Positions 27,794 to 36,852 of a DNA stretch of 64,000 bases are shown here, one piece after another. Each line of letters opens with the position of its first letter. Position 1 is the first letter of the stretch. The position numbers were made by a program, and so were the translations under genes. Under the pieces are notes generated by a model. It did not search any database and was not told the DNA's origin. It saw nothing but the letters and a program-made list of their open reading frames with translations. The DNA comes from Cryobacterium algoritolerans. GTDB lineage: Bacteria; Actinomycetota; Actinomycetes; Actinomycetales; Microbacteriaceae. The DNA is taken from assembly GCF_004402785.1 (NCBI RefSeq), contig NZ_SOFP01000010.1, positions 1-64,000 on the forward strand, in the 5' to 3' direction.

Positions 27794-29308
27794 ATGGCAC
27801 TGACAGAAACTATCCAGGAAATCACCATCGAAGAGGTGCAGGCCGGATACCGCTCCGGTGCCTATACCGCCCGAGAAATCGTGCAGGCCTACCTCGACCG
27901 CATCGCCGCAATCGATACTGCCGGGCCAGCACTCAACTCGATCATCACTGTTTCGAGCACAGCCCTGGCCGAAGCCGACGCGCTGGACTCCACATTGGCC
28001 AAGACGGGTAACCTCGTCGGTTCCCTGCACGGCGTGCCCATCGTCGTGAAAGACCAGATCGAAACCGCCGGAATTCTCACCACCTTCGGCAGCGAAGCCT
28101 CGGGTGACTATGTGCCCAGTGCTGATGCGACCGCGATCGGGCGGCTGCGCGATGCCGGGGCGATCATTCTGGGCAAGACCACCATGCCCGACTTCGCCAC
28201 GTCTTGGTTCTCCACCTCGTCTCGCAGCGGGATCACCAAGAACCCCTATGACCTCAGCCGTGACCCGGGTGGCTCCAGCAGCGGGTCCGCTGCCGCAGTC
28301 GCTGCCAATCTCTCACTCGTCGGGATCGGTGAAGACACCGGCGGCTCGATCCGCCTGCCGTCCTCCTTCTGCAACCTCGTCGGGCTTCGCACGACCCCCG
28401 GCCTGATCAGTCGAACCGGAATGTCCTCCCTGGTGAAACCCCAGGACACGGCCGGCCCGATGACCCGCACGGTCACTGACGCCGCACGGGTCCTCGATGT
28501 CCTCGTCGGCTTCGACGCGGCCGATCCCTACACGGCTGCCTATGTCGTCGCGGACCACAAGGAGAGCTACACCGCCGGGCTGGCGGACGCCTCCGTGGCG
28601 GGCAAACGCATCGGTGTCCTGCGCCAAGCGTTTGGTGACCCTTCCGACGTCGATGGGGCATCAGTAAACGCTGTCATCGAAGAAGCCTTGGTTCAGCTCG
28701 CCGACGCCGGGGCCGTCCTGGTCGACATCGAAATCCCCGATCTTGACCACTACGTCGCGTTCACTTCAGTCTATTTCTCGCAGTCCCTGCGGGACATGAA
28801 TGCGTTTCTGGCCAGTCGTCCCGCGTTGGGGATTGAATCCATCGAAAAGCTTTATGCCGAAAAGCGCTATCACGAGAAGCTGGATCTGCTTGAGGGCATT
28901 GCCACCGGGCCGTCCACGCCGAAGGATGACCCGGAGTATCTGGACCGGATTCTCGCCCAGGGCGATTTCCAGCGCAGCGTGATCGGGATCATCGCCCAGA
29001 ACCAGCTCGATGTCATCGCTTTCCCTGACATCAAGCTCACGGCTCCCACCCACGATGACGTCTTCACGGACCGCTGGACCTGCATCACGTACCCCACCAA
29101 CACGGTCATCGCCTCCCAGCTGCTGTTCCCGGCGATTTCCGTTCCCGCCGGCTTCACTTCGGGGGGTCTGCCCGTCGGTCTCGAGTTGATGGCAGTTCCG
29201 TTTGACGAGTCGAGCCTGCTGCAGGTGGCGCGCGGTGTCGAGGTCGCGACGCACGCACGTCGAGCTCCAGTTCTGGACGCGAGCTATCCGGTTCTGGAAG
29301 CGAGCTAA
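27794..29308 (+). CDS. Amidase-signature family hydrolase
   Basis: The 504-residue protein has the Ser-cisSer-Lys triad: Lys in PIVVKDQIETAG, the glycine/serine signature DPGGSSSGSAAAVAANL and GEDTGGSIRLPSSFCNLVG. The amidase-signature family hydrolyses carboxamides (and some ureas or carbamates). A good ribosome-binding site (AAGGAGA) sits 7 bp before the ATG. It follows the ABC permease by 66 bp and is coupled to the next gene by TAATG. I infer that it cleaves the imported compound or its ring-opened form in the cytoplasm. Confidence 0.85.
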   Translation: MALTETIQEITIEEVQAGYRSGAYTAREIVQAYLDRIAAIDTAGPALNSIITVSSTALAEADALDSTLAKTGNLVGSLHGVPIVVKDQIETAGILTTFGSEASGDYVPSADATAIGRLRDAGAIILGKTTMPDFATSWFSTSSRSGITKNPYDLSRDPGGSSSGSAAAVAANLSLVGIGEDTGGSIRLPSSFCNLVGLRTTPGLISRTGMSSLVKPQDTAGPMTRTVTDAARVLDVLVGFDAADPYTAAYVVADHKESYTAGLADASVAGKRIGVLRQAFGDPSDVDGASVNAVIEEALVQLADAGAVLVDIEIPDLDHYVAFTSVYFSQSLRDMNAFLASRPALGIESIEKLYAEKRYHEKLDLLEGIATGPSTPKDDPEYLDRILAQGDFQRSVIGIIAQNQLDVIAFPDIKLTAPTHDDVFTDRWTCITYPTNTVIASQLLFPAISVPAGFTSGGLPVGLELMAVPFDESSLLQVARGVEVATHARRAPVLDASYPVLEAS

Positions 29309-30057
29309 TGGCCGCTGCTGGGCCACTGGCAGTGGTTCGCCTCATCAGTATCAACTCCGATATGGGCGAGTCCATCGGCATCCATTCCTTTGGCAATGAC
29401 GAAGCCCTCTTACGCATCGTGGATACCATCAACGTGGCCTGTGGCATGCATGCGGGCGACCCCACGGCCATGCGTGTTGTCGTTGACCAGGCCCAGGCTG
29501 CGGGGGTGACGGTCGGAGCCCATCCCGGGCTTCCGGACATCGCCGGTTTCGGCCGCAGGGCAATGGCCCTCGATGCCGATGAGGCACGAGATCTCGTCAG
29601 ATACCAGGTGGGATCTCTGGTCGGTTTCCTTGATTCCGCGGGCATGCCGCTGCATCACATCAAGCCCCATGGCGCGCTCTTCGGCATGATGGCGAAGGAT
29701 GAGGCACTCATGGATGCCCTGTGCGACGTGGCGGTGCAGTACGGGGTACCCGTCCTCGGGCTTGCCGGGACCACTCATGAGACAGTCGCCCTGCGTCGCG
29801 GGGTCGACTTCGTCTCCGAGTTCTACGTGGACCTGGACTACAACGACGATGGAACGGTACGGGTGAACCGCACAGGGTCGCGGCACGATCTCGACGATAT
29901 CGAGGAACGCGTACGTGCGGCGGCAGTGGACGGGACCACGACGAGCGTGACGGGCCGGGAGATTCCGATCCGTGCCGAATCCTTCTGCATCCACTCGGAT
30001 CTCCCTGATGCGTACCTTGTCGCGGAGCGTGTCAGGGCCGTGATCTCCTCACTGTAG
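29308..30057 (+). CDS. PxpA-like (LamB/YcsF) hydrolase subunit
   Basis: The 249-residue protein has the LamB/YcsF core ISINSDMGES (family DLNxDxGE), NVACGMHAGDP, GAHPGLPDIAGFGRR and HHIKPHGALFGMMA. In 5-oxoprolinase (PxpABC), subunit A opens the lactam after ATP-dependent activation by B and C. Here no pxpB or pxpC is adjacent, so it may act with distant partners or on another lactam/amide with the neighbouring amidase. The start overlaps the amidase stop. The family's usual first Asp-Leu-Asn is ISINSD here, keeping the second Asn and Asp. Confidence 0.8.
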   Translation: MAAAGPLAVVRLISINSDMGESIGIHSFGNDEALLRIVDTINVACGMHAGDPTAMRVVVDQAQAAGVTVGAHPGLPDIAGFGRRAMALDADEARDLVRYQVGSLVGFLDSAGMPLHHIKPHGALFGMMAKDEALMDALCDVAVQYGVPVLGLAGTTHETVALRRGVDFVSEFYVDLDYNDDGTVRVNRTGSRHDLDDIEERVRAAAVDGTTTSVTGREIPIRAESFCIHSDLPDAYLVAERVRAVISSL

Positions 30058-30106
30058 CCCGGGACAGATCGGCCCCTCCGGTGCCGAATCACCGTTCGCC
30101 TAGAAC

Positions 30107-30154
30107 GCAGAGCCCTTTGCAACCCAACATCGGTCGGGCGGCAAAGGGCTCTGC
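30107..30154 (+). terminator. Strong hairpin after the ABC-amidase operon
   Basis: A perfect 14-bp stem GCAGAGCCCTTTGC (30107-30120) pairs with GCAAAGGGCTCTGC (30141-30154) around a 20-nt loop, about 50 bp after the PxpA-like stop. There is no T run, so it may end transcription weakly or protect the 3' end. The rest of 30155-30399 shows no gene. Confidence 0.6.
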
Positions 30155-30399
30155 GGCATCCGAAGTCACCACGACGAGGTCTCAAGCTCGTCGACGGGCG
30201 CGCCCAGAGGATTATTTGGCAGAGCCCAGAGGATGCGCGCGAAAGTGCCGGAAAACTGCCCAGTGATTCAGCGGCCTGTAAGTTATAGGAACAACCCGCA
30301 CAATATTTCTGCTCAGAAGGCTTTGTCGGGCCCGCCGCCAGCAGCGCGGTTCTCATGGTGCCGGCCTCCGAGCGAGACGATCCGGCTTAGGATCGACTC

Positions 30400-31866
30400 A
30401 TGGACCGCACCCGCTGGATCACCGTCGGCCAGCTCGGTTCTGTGTTCGACGACGGCGGACCGATGATGATCATCGAGGCCCGGTCCGTTTTTGGGCGGCA
30501 CCGGATGCACCGCGCGAAAGCGCACCTCATCCTCTCCGCCATCCGCCATCGCGCCGCTGAGCTCGGGTCGAGAGTCGAGTTTCACCAGGTGCGCGACTAC
30601 GCCGAGATCGTCGATGGGCGGGACGACCTGGAGGTCGTCGACCCGACCTCCTATGGCGCACGCCGGTTCGTACGCGCCCGGGGTTTGGCGGTGCTGCCGT
30701 CCCGCGGGTTCGTCACCACCGAGGCGGACTTCGCCGCTTGGGCGGGGGAGCGGGGGCAGCGTCGGCTGCTGCTGGAAGACTTCTACCGGGCGGTGCGGGT
30801 GCGCACGGGCATCCTGATGGAAGGGTCCGACCCGGCCGGCGGCCAGTGGAACTACGACCGAGAGAATCGGGATGCCCCGCCGAAGGGTGCCCGAACCCTG
30901 GGGCTGCCGGACCCGTGGTGGCCGGTGGAGGACGACATCGACGCCGGGGTGCGCGAGGACCTCGACCGGTGGCAGGCCGAAGGGTCCGTCGATCTGGTCG
31001 GCGACGATGGACCTCGGCGCTTCGCGGTGACCGGCGCGGAAGCCGAAGCCGCGCTCGCCGGGTTCGTCGGCAACCGATTGCAGCGCTTCGGTCCGTTCGA
31101 GGATGCGACGCTCGCGGGGGACTGGACGATGGCGCACTCCCTGCTGAGCGCGCCGATGAATCTGGGTGTGCTCGACCCGCGGCATGTCGTCGATACCGTC
31201 GTCGCCGAGTACCGGGCCGGCCGCGCACCGATCTCCAGCGTCGAAGGCTTCGTCCGGCAGGTGATCGGGTGGCGCGACTACGTGTGGCACCTGTACTGGC
31301 ACTTGGGTGAGGGGTACCGCACCGACAACAACCACCTCGGCGCGCACCGTGATCTGCCGCGCGAGTTCGTCGAGCTGGATGACGCAGCGATCGAGGCGAA
31401 CTGTCTCCGCCACGCGATCGGTGGAGTGCGCGAGCACGGCTGGGCACACCACATCCAAAGGTTGATGGTGATCGGAAACTGGGCGCTGCAGCGCGGCTAC
31501 GATCCTCGCCAGTTGGAGCGCTGGTTCACCGACATGTTCGTCGACGGCACCCCGTGGGTGATGCCGGTGAACGTGATCGGCATGTCGCAGCACGCCGACG
31601 GCGGAACGGTGGCGACCAAACCCTATGCCTCCGGCGGTGCCTACATCAACCGCATGACCGACCTGTGCGGGGCGTGCCGGTTCGATCCGAAGGTGCGTCT
31701 CGGCGAGAACGCCTGCCCATACACCGCCGGCTACTGGGCGTTCCGGGACCGCACGGAGCCGGTGCTGCGCGGCAACTTCCGGATGGCCCAACCGTTCGCC
31801 GGGCTTGCGCGGCTGGCCGACCGGGAGCAGGTCGTCGACCAGGAGCGGCAGCGCGAGGGGCTGTAG
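30400..31866 (+). CDS. FeS-type photolyase/cryptochrome (PhrB/CryB-like)
   Basis: The 488-residue protein belongs to the prokaryotic (6-4) photolyase/FeS-cryptochrome group. The N-terminal antenna domain is DUF-type rather than CPD-type, the FAD-binding part has VEGFVRQVIGWRDYVWHLYW and GWAHHIQRLMVIGNWAL, and the C-terminus has cysteines in LCGACRF and ENACPY that, with one upstream Cys (EANCLRHAIGG), should bind a [4Fe-4S] cluster. It would repair UV photoproducts in light or act as a sensor. It lies 1-5 kb from retinal and heliorhodopsin genes. Confidence 0.9.
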   Translation: MDRTRWITVGQLGSVFDDGGPMMIIEARSVFGRHRMHRAKAHLILSAIRHRAAELGSRVEFHQVRDYAEIVDGRDDLEVVDPTSYGARRFVRARGLAVLPSRGFVTTEADFAAWAGERGQRRLLLEDFYRAVRVRTGILMEGSDPAGGQWNYDRENRDAPPKGARTLGLPDPWWPVEDDIDAGVREDLDRWQAEGSVDLVGDDGPRRFAVTGAEAEAALAGFVGNRLQRFGPFEDATLAGDWTMAHSLLSAPMNLGVLDPRHVVDTVVAEYRAGRAPISSVEGFVRQVIGWRDYVWHLYWHLGEGYRTDNNHLGAHRDLPREFVELDDAAIEANCLRHAIGGVREHGWAHHIQRLMVIGNWALQRGYDPRQLERWFTDMFVDGTPWVMPVNVIGMSQHADGGTVATKPYASGGAYINRMTDLCGACRFDPKVRLGENACPYTAGYWAFRDRTEPVLRGNFRMAQPFAGLARLADREQVVDQERQREGL

Positions 31867-31941
31867 CCGGCCGATCGGGACCGTCCAGCGCCCGTCGACT
31901 TGGCTGAGCATCCGGGTCTCCTTCGAGGTGGAGGATGCCGC

Positions 31942-32757
31942 TCAGCCGATCCGCTCCCTCAAGAACGCAACGACGCGGTCGCGGGCTGCCGAGGCGGAGT
32001 TGGCCGGATTCTCCCGCACCTCGCGCGTGAGCACGGAGTGCGCCGACTTCGAGTACCCGTCGGGGTTGCCTGGCGACGAGTCCAGTTGGATGATCTCGAA
32101 GGCATCGCCCAGGCGCGCCTTGATGGTGTCAAACCGGGCTCGTGGGACTGAGCTGTCTTCACTGAAGCGCAGGCCGAGTGCACACACCTCGCCCGCACTC
32201 GCGCGGGCCGCGATGCGATCGAAGTCTTCCGGGGAGACTCCCGGGTCGAGCTGGCGGGCGCGGCCCAGCGGAAATGGCGCTGCCGGTTGGCTCAACACGG
32301 ACGCCGCTACCGAATCGTCGATCGCGGCGGCCAGGGCAAAGCCGCCCGTGAAGCACTGGCCGATCACGCCAACGCCTTTCCCGGGGGTGCGAGAGGCGAC
32401 GTCGGATGCGACTGCCCTCAAGTAATCAGTGATCGGCCGATGTGCATTGGTGGCGAACGCCCTGAACTCCGACGAGACGCACAGTCGAAGCACTGTCCTG
32501 ATGAGGTAACCGCCCGACGAGGCCCGCCCCGGATCACCGAACGGCGAGGGCACAACCACGGTGAAGCCCGCCGCGACGAGGTGCTCGGCAAGGCCGAGAA
32601 CCTCAGGGGTGATCCCGGGGATCTCCGGGATGAGTACCACCCCCGGCCCCGAGCCCTTTTCATAGCAGTCGTAGGTCGTCCTGGCTCCTGTGAACGGGGT
32701 GCGCACCCATCCGGTGAGGTGGGCTACCGGTGCTGATCGGGTGCCTTCTGCTGCCAT
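31942..32757 (-). CDS. Dienelactone hydrolase family protein
   Basis: The approximately 271-residue alpha/beta hydrolase has the DLH nucleophile motif VGVIGQCFTGGFALA (GxCxGG with catalytic Cys), an oxyanion segment VVLIPEIPGITPEV (E for the DLH-type salt bridge) and VVVPSPFGDPG. The Asp and His of the triad fall in SSPGN..GYSKSAHSVL near the end. The start at 32757 (MAAEGTRSAP) is preferred over the upstream frame, which lacks family similarity. Substrate is unknown. It is divergent from crtY. Confidence 0.8.
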   Translation of the reverse strand: MAAEGTRSAPVAHLTGWVRTPFTGARTTYDCYEKGSGPGVVLIPEIPGITPEVLGLAEHLVAAGFTVVVPSPFGDPGRASSGGYLIRTVLRLCVSSEFRAFATNAHRPITDYLRAVASDVASRTPGKGVGVIGQCFTGGFALAAAIDDSVAASVLSQPAAPFPLGRARQLDPGVSPEDFDRIAARASAGEVCALGLRFSEDSSVPRARFDTIKARLGDAFEIIQLDSSPGNPDGYSKSAHSVLTREVRENPANSASAARDRVVAFLRERIG

Positions 32758-32943
32758 GAATGAATCATCCCCCGCCAACTCGGCCCTGAAACCACACGCT
32801 CCAGATGAGGCAATCCTATTGATCGAAACCGTGAACAAAGCCGCATGTTTCGCTGAGACGCTAATTTACCTAGAATCTAAATCACTTGTAGTACTGTCGC
32901 CTTGGGCAACCCGCCCGCCGCTTGACGTCCCACGAAGGACAAC

Positions 32944-34287
32944 GTGACTCCCAGTATTTTTTCGTTCGGTCGGTACGAAACGGTTGTGAGCGAGGCAGGC
33001 AGGAATGGGCCCGATGTCCCGGAGATGATTCCGCTCGGCCGCGGGATCGCCGTCCAGGTCCCGGACTCCCTTGTCATCGACGTCCCCGACACGGAGGTCT
33101 ACGACGTGGTGATCCTGGGTGCAGGATGCTCGGGGCTCTCCCTCTGCCTGGCGCTTCTGGAGCGCGGGGCCACCGGCCCGATCCTGCTGGTCGATTCGCG
33201 CACCGAGTACGCCGACGATCGGACGTGGAGCTACTGGGATGTCGAGCCGACCCGGTTCACGCACCTGGCTCGGGCGCGCTGGACCACGTGGCGGGTGTCG
33301 ACAGCGACGGAACAGGTTCGCTCGTCGGCTCTCAGCACCCCCTACGTCTCGCTGGCCGCAAACGACTTCTACCGTTACGTCCTCGGCCGCCTCGCGGAGT
33401 ACCCCAATGTCCGGCTCCTGATGGGTGAGGACGCGATCGGCTACAGCGAGATCGCGAATGGTCTCGCGGTCGCCACGACACGGTTCCGGGTGCGCGGCGC
33501 GCAACTCGTCGACAGCCGCGGACTTCGGCCGACACAAGGGGAGCTTGACGATATCGCGCGGCGCTCCACCTGGGTGCCGCAAAAGTTCGTGGGCTTGCAC
33601 GTGGTGACCTCGCGACCCGTCTTCCACGCCGACGAGTGCGTGCTGATGGACTTCGACGTCGACCAGACGCGGGGACTGCGCTTCGGCTATGTCCTTCCGG
33701 TGTCGCCCGTTGAAGCCCTCGTCGAGAACGTCTATCTTGCCGACGTGGCTGTGACGGAAGCGGAGCACCGGGCTGAGCTGGAGTCCTACCTCGCGAGCCG
33801 CTTCGGTCTTGAGCCCGGCGATTACGAGATCCTGGGTGACGAGCGCGGGTTTATCCCGATGACCGATCACGTCTTCAACCAGCGGCCGATGCCCAGAGTG
33901 TCGAAGATCGGAACCCTGGGCGGTGCTACCCGCCCGAGTACCGGCTACACCTTCCTTCGCATTCAGCGGTCGAGCGACGAGACCGCCCTACGACTTCTCG
34001 GCAATTCTTCCGAGCGTGGTCGGACGCAGACCTCTCGATGTTCGATGCTCGACCGAGTGTTTCTGCGCTTTCTCGCGGACCACCCCGAGAGGGCCCCACT
34101 GGTGTTCGCTCGGATGTTCGCGCGCGTCCCCGCGGAGAGTCTCGTGCGATTCCTTTCCGACCGTAGCGGGCCGATCGACTCCGTCCGGCTGATCCTGGCG
34201 CTCCCCAAGCTATGGTTTCTGGGGTCCGCCCTTCTGGTCCTGCTTCGATCGGTCGCCGACAGGGTGCCCCATGACCGACGCCACTGA
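32944..34287 (+). CDS. crtY: Lycopene beta-cyclase (CrtY type)
   Basis: The 447-residue flavoprotein has the Rossmann FAD motif VVILGAGCSGLSLCLALLERG near residue 58, the cyclase signature DRTWSYWDVEPTRF and a later MDFDVDQTRGLRFGYVLP with RGFIPMTDH. CrtY cyclises both ends of lycopene to beta-carotene using reduced flavin. The GTG start with a GAAGG site gives a 50-residue leader; an internal ATG at 33025 is possible. It overlaps blh by 17 bp, so beta-carotene is made next to the enzyme that cleaves it. No crtE, crtB or crtI is in the window. Confidence 0.85.
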   Translation: MTPSIFSFGRYETVVSEAGRNGPDVPEMIPLGRGIAVQVPDSLVIDVPDTEVYDVVILGAGCSGLSLCLALLERGATGPILLVDSRTEYADDRTWSYWDVEPTRFTHLARARWTTWRVSTATEQVRSSALSTPYVSLAANDFYRYVLGRLAEYPNVRLLMGEDAIGYSEIANGLAVATTRFRVRGAQLVDSRGLRPTQGELDDIARRSTWVPQKFVGLHVVTSRPVFHADECVLMDFDVDQTRGLRFGYVLPVSPVEALVENVYLADVAVTEAEHRAELESYLASRFGLEPGDYEILGDERGFIPMTDHVFNQRPMPRVSKIGTLGGATRPSTGYTFLRIQRSSDETALRLLGNSSERGRTQTSRCSMLDRVFLRFLADHPERAPLVFARMFARVPAESLVRFLSDRSGPIDSVRLILALPKLWFLGSALLVLLRSVADRVPHDRRH

Positions 34288-35350
34288 GCTCGCCGTCTGG
34301 CGGCTGGCCAGGCGACAACTCTTCGTTCCCGTCGACATCATCCTGCTCGTACTGTCCGTGGCCTGCGCTGCCGGACTGCGCATTCCTGAACCGCTCCAAT
34401 ATGTGCCGTTCGCGCTGGGTCTGGTGATTTTCGGTCTGCCCCACGGAGCCCTGGATCATCTCGTGCCGGCCCGGCTCGCCGACCGCCGCCCGACCGTCGC
34501 CACCGTGGCGCCGGTGGTCGGCCTCTACCTCGTGCTCGGCGCCGCGGTCGCGGTCCTGTGGGTCGTCAGCCCGATCGTTGCATTCGTATTCTTCATCGCT
34601 CTCACGTGGTTCCACTGGGGTCAGGGCGACGCTTTCGCCTCGGCTCAGCGCACCGGCGATCGCCTCGGGTGGCCGCGGGCGGTCGGTTTCCCGCTGCTGC
34701 GGGGAGCCCTCCCGATGGTCGTCCCTTTGATCGCGTTCCCCGCGACCTACGCCGTTGTGCTCGGGGCCACCACGCGCGCCTTCGGAGGCTCGTCACCCTC
34801 CGGGACCCTCGCTGCGGGCATCCGGCTCGCGCTCGGTGTCGGCATGGTCGTTCTCGTCATCAGTGTCACGCTGCTCGACGTGCGGGGGCGACGCGGCACC
34901 CCGGGCGGCTGGAGGGCCTGGCTCGGCGACGTGGCCGAGGTGGCGCTCCTGGCCTTCTTCTTCTCGACCGTGCCGCCCGTGCTCGCAGTCGGACTCTACT
35001 TTGCCCTCTGGCACTCGCTCCGTCACATCGTGCGACTCTCGGTTCTGGATCCCGTGCTCGCCCGCCCACTCGCCGAGGGTCGGTGGGGGCTCGTGCTGCT
35101 CCGGTTCACTGGCCAGGCGGCCCCGGTCACGGGCGTCGCCCTGCTTATCCTGGCGGGCCTCTTCTTTGCGCTCATACCGCGCGCGGGCGGCAACCCGATG
35201 GATCTTCTCGGCATCTACCTCGTGCTCATCTCGGCCCTGACCCTGCCTCATGCGGTCATCGTCGCGATCATGGATCATGCGCAGGGCCGTGGCCACGGCC
35301 GGACAGAAGCGCCTTCGCACGTGCAGGCCTCTGCAGAAGCGGGCAGCTGA
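34271..35350 (+). CDS. blh: Brp/Blh-family beta-carotene 15,15'-dioxygenase
   Basis: The 359-residue membrane protein has about 8 hydrophobic helices and the conserved histidine motifs of Blh: FGLPHGALDHLVPARL, TWFHWGQGDAFA, YFALWHSLRHIVRL and LPHAVIVAIMDH. These bind catalytic iron. Blh splits beta-carotene into two retinals, the chromophore for rhodopsins. Translational overlap with crtY and a convergent heliorhodopsin gene 22 bp downstream define a local retinal-making and retinal-using unit. Confidence 0.9.
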   Translation: MTDATELAVWRLARRQLFVPVDIILLVLSVACAAGLRIPEPLQYVPFALGLVIFGLPHGALDHLVPARLADRRPTVATVAPVVGLYLVLGAAVAVLWVVSPIVAFVFFIALTWFHWGQGDAFASAQRTGDRLGWPRAVGFPLLRGALPMVVPLIAFPATYAVVLGATTRAFGGSSPSGTLAAGIRLALGVGMVVLVISVTLLDVRGRRGTPGGWRAWLGDVAEVALLAFFFSTVPPVLAVGLYFALWHSLRHIVRLSVLDPVLARPLAEGRWGLVLLRFTGQAAPVTGVALLILAGLFFALIPRAGGNPMDLLGIYLVLISALTLPHAVIVAIMDHAQGRGHGRTEAPSHVQASAEAGS

Positions 35351-35357
35351 ATAGTCG

Positions 35358-35399
35358 CTCGGGGCGAGGGGCCTAAGGCGGGGGACCCGTCGCCCCGAG
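35358..35399. terminator. Bidirectional hairpin between blh and heliorhodopsin genes
   Basis: A 10-bp GC stem, CTCGGGGCGA (35358-35367) with TCGCCCCGAG (35390-35399), spans the 3' ends of the convergent genes. The right arm lies within the last heliorhodopsin codons. Confidence 0.6.
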
Positions 35400-36143
35400 G
35401 ATGCCCGCCAGGACCTGCCAGGTGAACGCCGCTTTCGTTGCGAGGCTGAGTACCAGGTAGGCCCGCTCCTCGGTCGGGTAGGTCCGCCCCGCGGGAACGC
35501 CCCGGAACCCCAGCCACTGGTTGACCCCGAACCCGAAGAACAGCAGAAGAAGGGTGATGGTGAGCAGCCTGATCCAGCCGGGCTGGTCGTAGCCGCTTGT
35601 CGCTCCCGGAGCCAATACGTGCAGGGCGATGACCCCCCACGGCACGATCCCGACTGCGCTCGCGACCACGAAGGGCTGCAGGGTGCGGGCGGGGGTGCCG
35701 AGCCGCTCCTGCAGCCAGAGCAGGATGACCAGTGCCGACTGGGCCGTGTAGACGAGCACGAGCGTGCCGACATCCGTGATGCCGTTCAGCTGGGCGATGA
35801 GGAACAGCATGATCGACGAGCTGAGCGAGTACTCGATCCAGCGGATCGGGTTGCGCTGCCCTTCGATCGCACTCCGGTAGCGTGCGCCGAGCACCGGCGA
35901 GGCGATGAGCAGGTGAGTCACAGCCGGCAGCAGGAGCACGATGACCGCGCCGATGCCGACATCGACGCAGGCCAGCGACAAGCGTTCTGGCGGCAGTCTC
36001 GCGCCCGGCACCCCGGTCGGGTAATCGACGGTGACGGGCAGGAGCAGGTGCCGGGCCTGCGCCACCATCAGGGCAACCGCAACCGCCTGGGCGAGGTGCA
36101 GGATGCCCGCGGTCAGGTTCAGGGTACGGAGGTTCACGGGCAC
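35373..36143 (-). CDS. heR: Heliorhodopsin
   Basis: The 256-residue protein has seven hydrophobic helices. The family signatures are LRTLNLTAGILHLAQAVAVA in helix A, RWIEYSLSSSIMLFLIAQLN in helix C, and the retinal-binding lysine K237 in SLATKAAFTWQV of helix G. Heliorhodopsins have an inverted topology (N-terminus inside) and no strong pump activity. They are proposed light sensors, and interactions with photolyase or glutamine synthetase have been reported. A photolyase-type gene is about 3.5 kb away and crtY-blh supply retinal. The gene is convergent with blh. Confidence 0.93.
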   Translation of the reverse strand: MPVNLRTLNLTAGILHLAQAVAVALMVAQARHLLLPVTVDYPTGVPGARLPPERLSLACVDVGIGAVIVLLLPAVTHLLIASPVLGARYRSAIEGQRNPIRWIEYSLSSSIMLFLIAQLNGITDVGTLVLVYTAQSALVILLWLQERLGTPARTLQPFVVASAVGIVPWGVIALHVLAPGATSGYDQPGWIRLLTITLLLLFFGFGVNQWLGFRGVPAGRTYPTEERAYLVLSLATKAAFTWQVLAGILGATGPPP

Positions 36144-36302
36144 CGCTTTCGGTGGACGGGGGTCCGGCCTGCGAAGGAGCTCCGCATACCTGCAAACCTA
36201 TCGAGGATCGGGAGGCTCGTTGTCTGCGATCCGTCGCCCCGCCGGAATGGCCATCCCGGCGGGGCGACGCCGTCCGCCGCGACACTTACCGTGGGTGACC
36301 CC

Positions 36303-36707
36303 CTACCGCGGTCTGCGCAGGCGGATCGGACCTTTCGCCGTGGACGGGTCCACGACCGAGCTGCCCTGCGTGACCTGCAACTGCCCGGCCGCTACCATCC
36401 GTCGGGCGGCACGTCGGACCGGCTCCATGAGCTCACGCCACGTCTCGCCGCCGACCGCACGCGCGACGTCGGACGGGCAGATCGAGGCATCCGCGGCCCG
36501 CATCGACAGAAGACGCGCGATAGTGCTCTCCAGCTCTCGGTCGGTGTCGTCGATGCCGTGCCGCCGGCACGCGTCGGAGCAGTACTTCACGTTCGCCCAG
36601 TCGCGTGCCCAGGACACCCGCCAGGTGACGCGGCGGCCGCACGATGCGCAGGTGAGCTCGGCGGCTGCGGCCTGCTCGAGGTCGGATGCGCGCTGCCGGT
36701 GGGCCAC
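36303..36707 (-). CDS. DUF2256/DUF3253 protein
   Basis: The 134-residue protein (GTG at 36707) has a zinc-ribbon-like DUF2256 motif, TCASCGRRVTWRVSWARDW with VKYCSDACRRH (four Cys). It is followed by a DUF3253 winged-helix-like domain (SICPSDVARAVGGETWRELM and ARRMVAAGQLQVTQGS). DUF2256 and DUF3253 genes commonly neighbour photolyase/cryptochrome genes; here both are fused and sit just upstream of heliorhodopsin on the same strand. The role is unknown, possibly a light-linked regulator. The upstream frame to 36812 is Arg-rich and probably not translated. Confidence 0.75.
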   Translation of the reverse strand: MAHRQRASDLEQAAAAELTCASCGRRVTWRVSWARDWANVKYCSDACRRHGIDDTDRELESTIARLLSMRAADASICPSDVARAVGGETWRELMEPVRRAARRMVAAGQLQVTQGSSVVDPSTAKGPIRLRRPR

Positions 36708-36852
36708 CCGTCCATTCTGCACCCGTGGGGCTTCGCCGTCGCGCGGGCGCACGCGTCGCGCGCCCGCGTGACGGCGACCCTTGGGGTTGCAAATCCCACC
36801 GTCTCCGCACACGAAGCGGGCGACTTCGTCAGAACCCGCCGCCCGAAGGCTG

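Noticed and set aside
30313..31911. 532-codon minus-strand frame opposite the photolyase
   Set aside because: The photolyase reads clearly on the other strand with full motifs.
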